Positions 44,388 through 54,479 of a DNA stretch of 64,000 bases are shown here, in pieces (position 1 is the first letter of the stretch; each line of letters begins with the position of its first letter). Where the stretch lies: assembly GCF_000424305.1 (NCBI RefSeq), contig NZ_KE384162.1, positions 248,001 to 312,000 of the forward strand, in the 5' to 3' direction. The position numbers and the translations under genes are program-made. Under the pieces are notes generated by a model. It was not told the DNA's origin. It did no database searches and saw only the letters and a list, made by a program, of their open reading frames with translations. The DNA is from Pseudobutyrivibrio ruminis AD2017. GTDB lineage: Bacteria; Bacillota; Clostridia; Lachnospirales; Lachnospiraceae.

Positions 44388-45068
44388 TTATTTTATCCTT
44401 TTTAATAATCCGCTAGATAAAGGCTCAGCTAATAATTCTTTATTCCACACTGTGATTCCCATTGGCTCAGTGGCTTTCTTACGTACTCGTAAAGACCATT
44501 TTTCCTGAAGCTTGATTTCGCCTGTTACAGTGCCGATTTGTAAATTCTTTGATGATAAATCTCCTGCAACGATATAACAGCCTGTATTATCAGGATATCC
44601 TGCATGTGCTTTACCCTCAAGGCTACCGAAGACAATAATATTTCCTTTAGCCTTAACAGAAGCCTTAGACTTAACGTCTCCAAGAATAACAAGACTGGAA
44701 TCAGATTCAACGATTTCCTCTTTAATGACGCTTCCTCTAATGATTTTGGCATTTTCAAAAATATCATCCTTATAGAAACGGTCAATCTGTCCCATCATTC
44801 GTGTGTCTTTTAATTCATTATTTTCATTTAATAAAATAACTTTTATTTTAGAATTAAGCTCTATAGCCTGAATTAGAATCATGCCCTCTTCGTTAGAAAG
44901 ATCTCTTCCTATGGTTTCAAGAATCATAGAGGTTTCACCGAAGAAATCCGCTGATGAAGCGAATTTCTCACAAACCTTTCTAATTAATTCTTCAAATGGA
45001 ATAGTTCCATCAAGCTGAAGAGTTAATCCGTATTTATTACTTTTTAATACAACAGCATCATTACTCAT
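44388..45068 (-). CDS. minC: Septum site-determining protein MinC
   Basis: MinC blocks FtsZ polymerisation away from midcell. The 226 residues comprise an amino-terminal FtsZ-binding domain (about 1-105) and the carboxy-terminal beta-helix (IIRGSVIKEE, VILGDVKSKASVKAKGNI and VFGSLEGKAHAG), where MinD binds. The gene ends directly against rodA, with one base between. No minD or minE is seen in the window, so MinC may be recruited differently or those genes lie elsewhere. Confidence 0.93.
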   Translation of the reverse strand: MSNDAVVLKSNKYGLTLQLDGTIPFEELIRKVCEKFASSADFFGETSMILETIGRDLSNEEGMILIQAIELNSKIKVILLNENNELKDTRMMGQIDRFYKDDIFENAKIIRGSVIKEEIVESDSSLVILGDVKSKASVKAKGNIIVFGSLEGKAHAGYPDNTGCYIVAGDLSSKNLQIGTVTGEIKLQEKWSLRVRKKATEPMGITVWNKELLAEPLSSGLLKRIK

Positions 45069-45086
45069 TTTTCTTCTCCAGTAATT

Positions 45087-47927
45087 TTAATCTGTAACTT
45101 GATTTTCTGAATTTGAAACAATATTTGCTTCTCCATCTATTATATCCTCAGTTTCAGTAACTCCAAAGTAGTAAGCTAAAATATCCTTAGAAACTTCTGC
45201 AGCATTGTGAGAAGTATAACCATAAGCAATACGTGTTGCTATTGAAACTTCTGGATTATTATAAGGAGCAAAGCCTATAAACAACGCATGGTTTGGACGG
45301 TTTGAAACCTGCTGAGCAGTACCAGTTTTACCGGCAACTTCAACAGAGAATCCATTAAATGAAGATAATGATTCGCAAACCATTCTCATACCATAATGAA
45401 TAGCATCCCATTCAGAGCTATTTAACACATCAACCGTGTTTCTAATAGTTGGCTTGTAATTCTTAATTACATTACCCTCCGCATCCTTTACACTATCAAG
45501 CAATGTTAAATTGTAAACATTGCCCTTGCTTGCAATAGCTGTAGCATATCTAGCTAAGCCAACAGTTGTAAAGTTGTTATCAGACTGTCCGATGGCCGCC
45601 ATGACAGGGTATTCTGTTGCAATATGAGGCGAATTTTCTTCGATTTCTACACCTGTAGTTTCATCTAAACCATAAAGTGATGCATATTTAGTAATCTTAT
45701 CAATACCCTTAACGTCATCATAAGCACCATCTCCGCCAGCAAGTCTCCAACCAACTTCGTAGAAGAAATAGTTACAAGAATCTCTAATGGCTTCAGAAAC
45801 ATTGATGCTTCCGTGATTGCTAGGATAAATCCAACACTTAGGGTTGTTAGATACCTTTGTAAATTGACCCAAGTCCACGATTTCAGAAGATGTTGTGATG
45901 ACATTTTCTGAAAGACCAGCTGTAGAGCTGACAATCTTAAATGTAGAACCAGGAGCTGTGCGCTGCTGTGTAGCATAGTTATACAAAGGATTTGCCGCAC
46001 TGTTGGTCAAATATGAATAGTAATCAGAATCAACTGAATTTGCTAATTTATTATTGTCATAGCCTGGGTATGTAACCATGGCAAGTACTTCGCCTGTTTT
46101 TGCATCAAGCATAACAGTTGAACCAGAGCATGGATCCAAGCCAATCTGACCTGGTGTGATTTCAAGAGATTTAATCTTCTTTTTCATGAAATCAAAGGCT
46201 GTTATCTTACCACCCGAAATAGCAGCATAGTCCTCGTCATCCTTAGATAAAATATCCTGTTCATATAGAATCTGGCAAAGCTGCTGCCCAGTAATACCAT
46301 CATCTAACAGTAAATATTTGTAAACAAGCTTTTCAAAGTTACTATCATTAGAAAGATAATCTATTACATAGTCTACTAAATCCTTGTAAAGCTCTTCTGT
46401 ATCGGCGTATTTTGCCTCAGACTCATATTTTGTAATATCAATCCAGTTTTGTTCAATTGCATAGATTAAATATTTATTTACGGCCATCTCCTCTGAAGTC
46501 CAACTTGTCTGAACATCTGAAGAAGTATCTATTGCACTAGCATCAAATACACCTAAGCTTTTAAGCTTTGTAACGATATAGGTTGAATATGCCTGATATT
46601 CCTTTGGCAAATCCTTGTAAACCACTTCGTTGTTAGCTCTAAGCTGAGTACGTAATGTTTTTAAAACTTCTTTTTCTTTTGCTGTATAAGCCTTTAAAAC
46701 TGCTTTTTCAACATCAGAAGCATTAGCGTCATAAAAGGCATTGATATCTATAAGTCCGTTTTTGATAAGTGAATAATAAACATCATAAATAGGTACAATA
46801 ACATCTGATGATGAATTGATATTAGATTCCTTTATGTTTTGAATCTTGGAATACAAAATACCAGCAATCTCCTGTTCAAGAAGAATGTATGCTGCCTTTT
46901 GTAAATCCATATCTATAGAAAGATAAACATCATTACCAGATTCAGAGGCCTTGTACTCTCCTTCTGCAATGGTATTACCAACACTATCTACGTAGATGGT
47001 CTCATAGCCCTTTGTACCTGAAAGATAATCATTCATGTACTTTTCTATACCAGACTTACCTACTACATCTGTAGTTTCTACGTTTTCATCTGTTTTAGAT
47101 AATTCATTGTATTCAGATGTAGAAATCTGACCTGTATATCCAATGATATGAGCGAAATACTCGCTATCTACGTATCTACGTAAGGATTTTTCTTCAACAT
47201 CAACACCTGTAAGCTCGTTAATGTTTTCTTTGATGAAGGCAACAGATTCTTGAGATACATCTGAAGCAATAACAGTTGAAATGTACTTCTGATATGAGTT
47301 CTGACCCATATTGTAACGAACAACCATTATTTCATATTTAAGCTTCTTGGAATATTTGTCAGAGATGTTGTAAACCTTGTCACCCTGAAGATAATCAATT
47401 ATTTGGTCTGGTGTAGCTGTAGCCTCATCAAAACCAAGTTTTTCGTTATATTCTAGATCATCAATACTGTTTTTGCCGAAAACATCAGCTCTAAATCGTT
47501 GTAAAGATGTTCCAGAGCTTAAAAATTGATACTGACCTGAAGAATCAATAAAAATACCAAAATTATTATCGATTCTGTCGCCGTTTTGTTCTAGCTTCTT
47601 TACAATACGACCGATTTCCCTATTGAGGCTCTCACTTCTTTCAGCTTTGGAACTATATGTACCATTATCTTGGATGGTAACAGCATAAACTAATTCGTTA
47701 TAGGCAAGTAGATTTCCATTTCTATCGTAAATGTTTCCTCTTGTGGCTGGAATTGTTTCTGTTTTTTCGAGCTTAAGATTGTAGTTATCCTGGTATTCAC
47801 TACCGTTAATAATCTGTAAATAAAAAAGACGTGAAATAAGAACAGTAGCAAATGCAATCATTGCTACTGAAACTACACGAATACGTGATGATAAAAAGTT
47901 TTTTAAAAAGTCCTTAATAATTTCCAA
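45087..47927 (-). CDS. mrdA: Penicillin-binding protein 2 (class B, elongation)
   Basis: This transpeptidase cross-links peptidoglycan for the elongation complex. The 946 residues include a membrane segment (about 17-37), the pedestal (60-345, RGNIYDRNGNLLAYN), an unusual region of about 245 residues (355-600) and the transpeptidase domain. The active site is STFK (661-664), SCN (717-719) and KTGT (867-870). Typical PBP2 is about 650-720 residues; the excess lies in the helical insertion. The start overlaps mreD's end by 14 bases. Confidence 0.93.
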   Translation of the reverse strand: MEIIKDFLKNFLSSRIRVVSVAMIAFATVLISRLFYLQIINGSEYQDNYNLKLEKTETIPATRGNIYDRNGNLLAYNELVYAVTIQDNGTYSSKAERSESLNREIGRIVKKLEQNGDRIDNNFGIFIDSSGQYQFLSSGTSLQRFRADVFGKNSIDDLEYNEKLGFDEATATPDQIIDYLQGDKVYNISDKYSKKLKYEIMVVRYNMGQNSYQKYISTVIASDVSQESVAFIKENINELTGVDVEEKSLRRYVDSEYFAHIIGYTGQISTSEYNELSKTDENVETTDVVGKSGIEKYMNDYLSGTKGYETIYVDSVGNTIAEGEYKASESGNDVYLSIDMDLQKAAYILLEQEIAGILYSKIQNIKESNINSSSDVIVPIYDVYYSLIKNGLIDINAFYDANASDVEKAVLKAYTAKEKEVLKTLRTQLRANNEVVYKDLPKEYQAYSTYIVTKLKSLGVFDASAIDTSSDVQTSWTSEEMAVNKYLIYAIEQNWIDITKYESEAKYADTEELYKDLVDYVIDYLSNDSNFEKLVYKYLLLDDGITGQQLCQILYEQDILSKDDEDYAAISGGKITAFDFMKKKIKSLEITPGQIGLDPCSGSTVMLDAKTGEVLAMVTYPGYDNNKLANSVDSDYYSYLTNSAANPLYNYATQQRTAPGSTFKIVSSTAGLSENVITTSSEIVDLGQFTKVSNNPKCWIYPSNHGSINVSEAIRDSCNYFFYEVGWRLAGGDGAYDDVKGIDKITKYASLYGLDETTGVEIEENSPHIATEYPVMAAIGQSDNNFTTVGLARYATAIASKGNVYNLTLLDSVKDAEGNVIKNYKPTIRNTVDVLNSSEWDAIHYGMRMVCESLSSFNGFSVEVAGKTGTAQQVSNRPNHALFIGFAPYNNPEVSIATRIAYGYTSHNAAEVSKDILAYYFGVTETEDIIDGEANIVSNSENQVTD

Positions 47928-48459
47928 TTCTATCAGAACCTTTCTTTTCTAATTTTTCTACCCAATTGTTTAAGTGAAGAATAATATAATAAACAAAAAT
48001 GGATACTAATAAAGTATAAACAACCTCAGGTAAAATGATATTCATCAAGTAAAAGTAAAAATCATGCTGAGATCTGATAGCAAATAAAACTAAGAATGTA
48101 ATTATTCCATATATAAAATCGCTTGTTCCAATTAAAATCATAGGCAATCTTAAATCATCACCAAAAAACTGTTTTCTGAACAAGCCATTGAGGAATCCGA
48201 TATACATGTAAATTAATGCATAAGTACCGAAGATTCCTCCTGAAAAAATATCTAATAATAATCCAGAAAAGAAGCCTGTTAAAATTCCATATCTTCTACC
48301 CTTCATGAAACCATAGGTAGAAACTATACAAATGATGACATTGGGAGTAACTCCCGCCAGTCTAAGACGACTGAAAACGCCCATTTGTAGAAGGAAGCTT
48401 ACGTAAATGACGATAGCAATTATTATTACTTTTTTAATTTGCTGTTTAACGTCACTCAT
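47914..48459 (-). CDS. mreD: Rod shape-determining protein MreD
   Basis: The 181-residue protein has five to six membrane helices and the MreD signature GILTGFFSGLLLDIFSGG. It links MreC to the RodA-PBP2 complex. It overlaps mreC by four bases and mrdA by 14 bases, within the mreB-mreC-mreD-mrdA operon. Confidence 0.94.
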   Translation of the reverse strand: MSDVKQQIKKVIIIAIVIYVSFLLQMGVFSRLRLAGVTPNVIICIVSTYGFMKGRRYGILTGFFSGLLLDIFSGGIFGTYALIYMYIGFLNGLFRKQFFGDDLRLPMILIGTSDFIYGIITFLVLFAIRSQHDFYFYLMNIILPEVVYTLLVSIFVYYIILHLNNWVEKLEKKGSDRIGNY

Positions 48460-49316
48460 TTCTGATAAGACTCCTTTTGCTGTAAAATAACTAATACATC
48501 TGAAAGATGTTTAAAATCAACTACTGGTGTAACTGTTCCAGATTTTGTAAGTTCGTTTTCGTCTAAGGAAACGCTAGAAACATATCCAATCATTAAACCT
48601 GGTAAATATTTATCAGATATGTTTGAAGTAACAATAATATCTCCAATAGCAACCTTATCTTCGTCGTCATCAAGATTAGAGAATAAAATAAGGTTGTCGC
48701 TTGTCATGCTTTCAAGTGAGCCAGAAACAATACAATTGTCTTCTGTAGATGAAATAGTTGCGCTGACATTAGATGTATCATCAATGATAGCTCTAACTAC
48801 TGAATAAGACTCGCCAACAGATGAAACAATACCAACAAGGCCACCATCTGCAATGACATTCATGTTCTTTTCTATTCCATCCTTAGAGCCCTTATCGATG
48901 GTGAAGGTATTGAACCAGTTAGAGGTTCCCTTACCAATGATTCTAGCTCCAGTTGTTTCATAATCGTAATATGTCTGATCAAGCTCGTATAAATCCTGAA
49001 GTTCATCAAGCTCTTTTAGCTTAAGCTCCATGTTGCTAATAGTCGAATTTAAATCATCGACCTGTGCTCTTAATTCTTCATTCTCTTTAACAAGCTCTTC
49101 TTTTGTCTTGGTATCGGCTGATGAAACTGCAATGCTACTTCCAATGTAATCAATTCCCTTTTGCATAGGAATAAACATATGGTTAGCAATAGTCTTAAGA
49201 GGTCCACCTGAAAAACTTGTTGAATAGCTAAAAAATAAAAGCATTATGCAAAGAATAGATAAAATCATGAGTAAGTATTTACTTTGAATACTTCCGCCGT
49301 TTTTTCTTTGTCTCAT
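48456..49316 (-). CDS. mreC: Rod shape-determining protein MreC
   Basis: The 286-residue protein has one membrane segment (about 14-32), a coiled coil (about 75-115, KEELVKENEELRAQVDDLN) and the MreC beta-barrel domain with VIADGGLVGIVSSVG. It activates PBP2 in the elongation complex. It is 12 bases after mreB. Confidence 0.95.
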   Translation of the reverse strand: MRQRKNGGSIQSKYLLMILSILCIMLLFFSYSTSFSGGPLKTIANHMFIPMQKGIDYIGSSIAVSSADTKTKEELVKENEELRAQVDDLNSTISNMELKLKELDELQDLYELDQTYYDYETTGARIIGKGTSNWFNTFTIDKGSKDGIEKNMNVIADGGLVGIVSSVGESYSVVRAIIDDTSNVSATISSTEDNCIVSGSLESMTSDNLILFSNLDDDEDKVAIGDIIVTSNISDKYLPGLMIGYVSSVSLDENELTKSGTVTPVVDFKHLSDVLVILQQKESYQK

Positions 49317-49328
49317 ATTTCCTCTTTA

Positions 49329-50342
49329 TTATTTAAAAATTCTATTTTTCATGCTATATCCATAAATCTTGTATTTAGAATCTGAAAGAACCTGACCTAA
49401 ACCTCTAACACAAGATTCCTGAGGATCCTCAAAGGCATTAACCTTGATGTTAGTAACCTGTGAGAATAAATCTGTAAGCTGATAAAGCTGTGATGTACCA
49501 CCTGTAAGATAAATACCAGAATGAACAATATCCTTTGCAAGCTCTGGTGGAACCTTTTCAAGAATAAGCTTTACGTTTGCACAGAAAGCCTCTAAATCAG
49601 TCTTGATAGCATTGTAGATTGTGTCACTTTCGATTTCCATTTCGATTGGAAGACCGCTAACTACGTCTCGACCTACAACAGTAAGCTTACCGCCTCTGCC
49701 CTCAAGAGCTGAGCCGATTTCTTCCTTAAGCTGCTTAGCAGTCTTCTGACCAATAACAAGATTAAAGTTACGCTTTAAGTATGTAACGATAGATTCATCA
49801 ATCTGATTTCCTCCGAATGGAAGGAGCTCTGATAATACTAAACCACCTAAAGAGATAACTGAGATTTCAGTTGTGTCTGCACCTAAGTCAACAACCATAA
49901 CACCTGTTGGCTCAGATACATCAAGTCCAAGACCGATAGCTGATGCGATAGGCTTTTCACATACACGGATTGAATGAGGCTTGTTCTTTGATTTGCTGAA
50001 TAAATCTGCAAAAGCCTTCTTTTCTACTTCTGTAATATCTGTTGGTACAGCAACTACAATATCGCTGCCTTTGATTTTACCCTTAAGATCATGCTCTAAA
50101 ACCTGGAAAAGTAATGTTTGCATGTTATCAAAATCTGCAATAACACCAGAGATGATTGGGAAAGAAACATTGATTGTCTCAGGTGCCTTCTCGTACATAG
50201 AATATGCGCTATCTCCGTAAGAATACATCTGATTCTTATTAACAATAGCAATTGTGTTTTTAATATTAGTGATTGAATTGTTAGAACCACTGAAAACCTT
50301 TAGGTTCTGTGTTCCAATATCAATACCAAATGAATTGGCCAT
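49329..50342 (-). CDS. mreB: Rod shape-determining protein MreB
   Basis: MreB is the bacterial actin that guides wall synthesis. The 337-residue protein has the phosphate-1 loop GIDIGTQNLKV, phosphate-2 loop VVDLGADTTEIS and adenosine motif LTGGTSQL. It is followed by mreC. Its promoter, if any, lies in the 63 bases upstream. Confidence 0.96.
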   Translation of the reverse strand: MANSFGIDIGTQNLKVFSGSNNSITNIKNTIAIVNKNQMYSYGDSAYSMYEKAPETINVSFPIISGVIADFDNMQTLLFQVLEHDLKGKIKGSDIVVAVPTDITEVEKKAFADLFSKSKNKPHSIRVCEKPIASAIGLGLDVSEPTGVMVVDLGADTTEISVISLGGLVLSELLPFGGNQIDESIVTYLKRNFNLVIGQKTAKQLKEEIGSALEGRGGKLTVVGRDVVSGLPIEMEIESDTIYNAIKTDLEAFCANVKLILEKVPPELAKDIVHSGIYLTGGTSQLYQLTDLFSQVTNIKVNAFEDPQESCVRGLGQVLSDSKYKIYGYSMKNRIFK

Positions 50343-50405
50343 GACATTCCTCCATATATTTAAACTTATAGTATTTAAGCATTTTTGCTCATAATCATAA
50401 AAATT

Positions 50406-51692
50406 TTAACACAGTTGAGATGTGTTCACAAGGCAAGCATCCACTAGTTTTTGTAATGATTTAAGAATACCTATCTTAGCGTGATTCCATGTGAGACCAC
50501 CCTGGAAAAATGCAGTATATGGAGCACGAAGTGGACCATCAGCTGATAATTCGATAGATGAACCCTGTACGAATGCACCTGCTGCCATAATTACCTGGCT
50601 ATCATAGCCTGGCATATCCCATGGCTCTGGTGTAACGTATGAATCTACAGGAGCTGCTGCCTGAATTCCCTCACAAAAAGCGATAAGACCTTCTGGCTTA
50701 TTAAATGAAACCGCCTGAATGATATCGTATCTTTCCTCTGTTGAATTAGGGATACATAAAAATCCAAGCTTTTCATATACGTTTGCTGCAAAAATCGCAC
50801 CCTTAAGAGCGCCTGCAACAACTGTTGGTGCAAGGAAAAATCCCTGGTAAAAGGACTGCATAATTCCTAAAGATGCACCTACCTCTTTTCCAAGTCCTGG
50901 AGATGTTAATCTATGAGCTGCATTTTCAACGCAAGCCTTACTACCCACGATATAACCACCGATAGGAGCAAGTCCGCCGCCTGGATTCTTAATTAAAGAA
51001 CCAACGCACATGTCAGCTCCAACCTCTGTAGGCTCAATCTTCTCAACAAATTCGCCGTAGCAGTTATCAACCATGCAGATTATATCTGGCTTGATGTTTT
51101 TGATAAAGGAAATAAGCTCTCCTATCTTTTCTACAGAAAGTGTAGGTCTATTTGCATAACCCTTTGAACGCTGGATTGTAACAAGCTTTGTTTTTTCGTT
51201 GATGGCAGCTTTGATTCCATCATAATCAAAATCGCCATTATCTAATAAATCAACCTGTGAGTATGTGATTCCATATTCTGCAAGTGAACCATTTGAAGGT
51301 CTGATACCGATAACCTCTTCAAGAGTATCGTAAGGCTTTCCAACAGGTGAAAGAAGCTCATCGCCTGGTCTTAAGTTACTCATTAATGCAAGTGCAAGTG
51401 CGTGTGTTCCGCATGTAATCTGTGGACGAACTAATGCATCCTCTGCCTTAAATACAGAAGCGTATACCTTTTCAAGTGTATCTCTACCAATGTCGTCGTA
51501 TCCATAGCCTGTAGATGTATTAAAGCACTCAGCTGCAACCTTATGCTCCTGCATGGCCTTTAATACCTTAAGCTGATTGTATTCAGCTACATCATCAATT
51601 TCTTTAAATCTAGGCTCTAAGCTTTTTACTATTTCATTTCCGTAATCGAATACTTCTTTAGAAATACCGAATTCCTTGTAAATCTCAAACAC
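50406..51692 (-). CDS. Methionine gamma-lyase family PLP enzyme (YnbB type)
   Basis: The 428-residue protein belongs to the aluminium-resistance/methionine gamma-lyase family, fold type I PLP enzymes. The cofactor Lys lies in VTIQRSKGYANRPTLS and an upstream Asp in ICMVDNCYGEF. True methionine lyase activity is not proven for the group. It overlaps the miaA end by eight bases, which is the common Firmicutes order (miaA-hfq-ynbB), but hfq is absent here. Confidence 0.9.
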   Translation of the reverse strand: MFEIYKEFGISKEVFDYGNEIVKSLEPRFKEIDDVAEYNQLKVLKAMQEHKVAAECFNTSTGYGYDDIGRDTLEKVYASVFKAEDALVRPQITCGTHALALALMSNLRPGDELLSPVGKPYDTLEEVIGIRPSNGSLAEYGITYSQVDLLDNGDFDYDGIKAAINEKTKLVTIQRSKGYANRPTLSVEKIGELISFIKNIKPDIICMVDNCYGEFVEKIEPTEVGADMCVGSLIKNPGGGLAPIGGYIVGSKACVENAAHRLTSPGLGKEVGASLGIMQSFYQGFFLAPTVVAGALKGAIFAANVYEKLGFLCIPNSTEERYDIIQAVSFNKPEGLIAFCEGIQAAAPVDSYVTPEPWDMPGYDSQVIMAAGAFVQGSSIELSADGPLRAPYTAFFQGGLTWNHAKIGILKSLQKLVDACLVNTSQLC

Positions 51693-52632
51693 TTTCTATA
51701 ATTCCTTTCTCTCTTAAGGTAGATAAAATCTCGTCTAAAAGCATATCTTCCGATGTGTAAACTGTTTTATCTAGCCAAATAACTTCCTTTTCACGTCTAA
51801 ACCATGTTAACTGACGCTTGGCATAATTTCTGGATTTTTTCTTGATAAGTTCAACTGCGTCTTCTAATGAACCATTGCCATCTAAATAATCTAACAGCTC
51901 CTTATAGCCGATTCCATCCATTGCTGTCATGCCCTTTTTTACACCCTTTGCGACAAGTGATTTGACTTCATCTACAAGACCTTCATCAATCATCTTATCA
52001 ACTCGTGCATCTATGCGATTATACAACAATTGTCTATCATCATTCAGTACAAAATATGCAAAATTATAAGGACTATTTTTTTCTTTTTGGGTAGCATTAT
52101 GTACAGAAAACTTTTCTCCCGTTTGTTCATAATACTCAATAGCCCTAATTACACGCTTTACATTGGCAGCTGGAATAGATTCAGCAGATTCAGGGTCGAT
52201 AGCCTTAAGCTTATCATGTAAAGCATCTTCTCCAAATTCTGCGGCAAATTTTTCTAAGCTTTCTCGATATGATTTATCTATTTCATTTTCTGTGAAATCA
52301 ATGTCGTATAAAATAGCCTGAATATAAAATCCTGTGCCACCACAAATGATTGGAACCTTGCCTTTTGCGTAGATTTCTTCAATGGCAGCTTCTACCATTT
52401 CCTTAAAGCGCACTACATGGAAATCTTCAGTTGGGTCGATAACATCAATCAGATGATGTGTAACCCCGTCCATTTCCTCTGGCATAATCTTAGCTGTTCC
52501 GATATCCATGCCCTTATAGATTTGCATTGAATCAGCAGAAATAATCTCGCCATTTATTGCTTTGGCGAGATTAATAGACAATGATGTTTTTCCAACGGCC
52601 GTAGGGCCTGTTAAAATAACTAAGTTTTTCAT
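51685..52632 (-). CDS. miaA: tRNA dimethylallyltransferase
   Basis: MiaA transfers a dimethylallyl group to A37 of tRNAs reading U-starting codons. The 315 residues have the P-loop LTGPTAVGKTSLS, the DSMQIYKGMDIGTAK motif, and GGTGFYIQAI. Its start overlaps the mutL stop. Confidence 0.96.
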   Translation of the reverse strand: MKNLVILTGPTAVGKTSLSINLAKAINGEIISADSMQIYKGMDIGTAKIMPEEMDGVTHHLIDVIDPTEDFHVVRFKEMVEAAIEEIYAKGKVPIICGGTGFYIQAILYDIDFTENEIDKSYRESLEKFAAEFGEDALHDKLKAIDPESAESIPAANVKRVIRAIEYYEQTGEKFSVHNATQKEKNSPYNFAYFVLNDDRQLLYNRIDARVDKMIDEGLVDEVKSLVAKGVKKGMTAMDGIGYKELLDYLDGNGSLEDAVELIKKKSRNYAKRQLTWFRREKEVIWLDKTVYTSEDMLLDEILSTLREKGIIESV

Positions 52633-54479
52633 TAAACAATCCTTTTGAACTTTTTGGCCAGTTCGTATTCAGAAAATGATATCATTGTTGGTCTTCCGTG
52701 AGGACAATGATATGGATTTTCAAGCTTTAATAAATCATCTATTAAGGTTTTGATTTCTGGAAGTGATAATTTGTTGTTTCCTTTAACTGCCGCCTTGCAA
52801 GACATTGAAGCTACTCTTTCTACTATCATATCAAATGAATCTGAAGATTTGTAGTTAGCGCAATCTGCAAGGATTTCCATAAATAAAGCCTTTGAGTCAA
52901 GATTAAGCATATTTCCAGGAACTCCATTTATGGCAAGCTCGTTACCACCGAAGGATGAAATTTGAAAACCTATTTTTTCGAAGGCTTCGTGATAGGATTC
53001 AAATAATAAAACATCCTGTGGTGAAAGTGATATTATAACTGGCGGACTAATCATCTGAGAAGTCATCTCGTTATTCCTAAGTCTGGCCATTGTTTTTTCA
53101 AATAACACCTTTTCGTGGGCTGCATGCTGGTCGATGATATACATATTTTTATCGTATTCAATAATCCAATATGTATCAAATACCTGACCAATTATCTTAT
53201 GCTCTTTAACAGCTTCCTTAGCAAGAAAGCTGATTTGCTCATATTTTTGTCCACCCCTGTTGTTATCAGCAAACTTCTTTTCGTATGGAGTGTCGTTTCT
53301 GATTTGAGCTGTAACCTGGGCTTTGATTTTTTCCAATCTGTCTTTTTCAAAAGGCTCAGGCATCTTTACAGGACGCACTGGTTCAACTGGTGCTGGTTCT
53401 TGTGGTGGAATAATCTCCACTGTTTTTTGCGAATAAGATGATTCTGTTTTTGTAACAGCAGGTTCATCGATATGAGCCTCAAGAACATCTTCTCTTTTTC
53501 TAAGTCTATTATTTATTGTCTTAGTAAGAAGCTCTAATATAAAGCTCTCATCCTCAAATCTGACCTCCTGTTTTGTAGGATGCACATTAACATCTACAAC
53601 ATCAGAATCAAAATCAATATTAATTACAAAAAATGGATACTGATGTCCCATCAAAAAGCCATAATAGCCTTCTTCGCAGGCCTTAGATAGATGATTGCTT
53701 TTTATATATCTGTTATTAACGAAAAAGTGCTCAAAAGCACGATTACCTCTGGCAATTACAGATTGTCCTATAAAGCCAGATATTCTAACCTTTTCGTCAC
53801 TATAATCTATATCTAATACATTTGATGCTATCTGACGGCCGTATATCTGATAGATTGTATCAGACAGGCTTCCGTTACCAGATGTCATTAGCTTTTCCTT
53901 GCCATTTAAAAGGAACTTAAATGATATTTCAGGATGGGATAAAGCTAAATGCTCTACAACATCAAAAACATAGCTTCCTTCAGTGCTTTCGGATTTAAGG
54001 AATTTCTTTCTTGCTGGAGTATTAAAAAACAGCTGTCTTACGATAAATGTAGTTCCATTTGGAGCACCAATATCTGTAAGTGAAATCTCCTTAGCGCCTT
54101 CTATGATGTAGCTGGCACCTAAAAGACTATCCTTTGTTTTTGTAATAAGCTCTACTTTAGCTACAGCTGAAATACTTGAAAGAGCTTCACCTCTAAAGCC
54201 TAACGACCTTACAGATGCCAAATCCTCAGCAGACTGAATCTTGCTGGTTGCATGTCTTAAAAAGGCGATTTGGATTTGATCTTTATCGATTCCAGAACCA
54301 TTGTCTGTAATTCTAAGATATTCGATTCCGCCGCCTTTAATTTCAACAGAAATAGCAGTCGCACCTGCATCTATACTGTTTTCTATAAGCTCTTTTGCTA
54401 CAGAAGCAGGTCTTTCAACAACCTCTCCTGCAGCTATTTTATCAATGGTATCCTGGCTAAGTATGTTTATTTTTCCCAT
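52632..54479 (-). CDS. mutL: DNA mismatch repair endonuclease MutL
   Basis: MutL links mismatch recognition to strand nicking. The 615-residue protein has GHKL ATPase motifs ELIENSIDAGAT, ITDNGSGI and GFRGEALSSI, and in the carboxy-terminal part the endonuclease motif DQHAAHEKVLFE (DQHA-x2-E-x4-E), so it should nick DNA itself, as in other bacteria without MutH. Its start overlaps the mutS stop and its stop overlaps miaA. Confidence 0.97.
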   Translation of the reverse strand: MGKINILSQDTIDKIAAGEVVERPASVAKELIENSIDAGATAISVEIKGGGIEYLRITDNGSGIDKDQIQIAFLRHATSKIQSAEDLASVRSLGFRGEALSSISAVAKVELITKTKDSLLGASYIIEGAKEISLTDIGAPNGTTFIVRQLFFNTPARKKFLKSESTEGSYVFDVVEHLALSHPEISFKFLLNGKEKLMTSGNGSLSDTIYQIYGRQIASNVLDIDYSDEKVRISGFIGQSVIARGNRAFEHFFVNNRYIKSNHLSKACEEGYYGFLMGHQYPFFVINIDFDSDVVDVNVHPTKQEVRFEDESFILELLTKTINNRLRKREDVLEAHIDEPAVTKTESSYSQKTVEIIPPQEPAPVEPVRPVKMPEPFEKDRLEKIKAQVTAQIRNDTPYEKKFADNNRGGQKYEQISFLAKEAVKEHKIIGQVFDTYWIIEYDKNMYIIDQHAAHEKVLFEKTMARLRNNEMTSQMISPPVIISLSPQDVLLFESYHEAFEKIGFQISSFGGNELAINGVPGNMLNLDSKALFMEILADCANYKSSDSFDMIVERVASMSCKAAVKGNNKLSLPEIKTLIDDLLKLENPYHCPHGRPTMISFSEYELAKKFKRIV

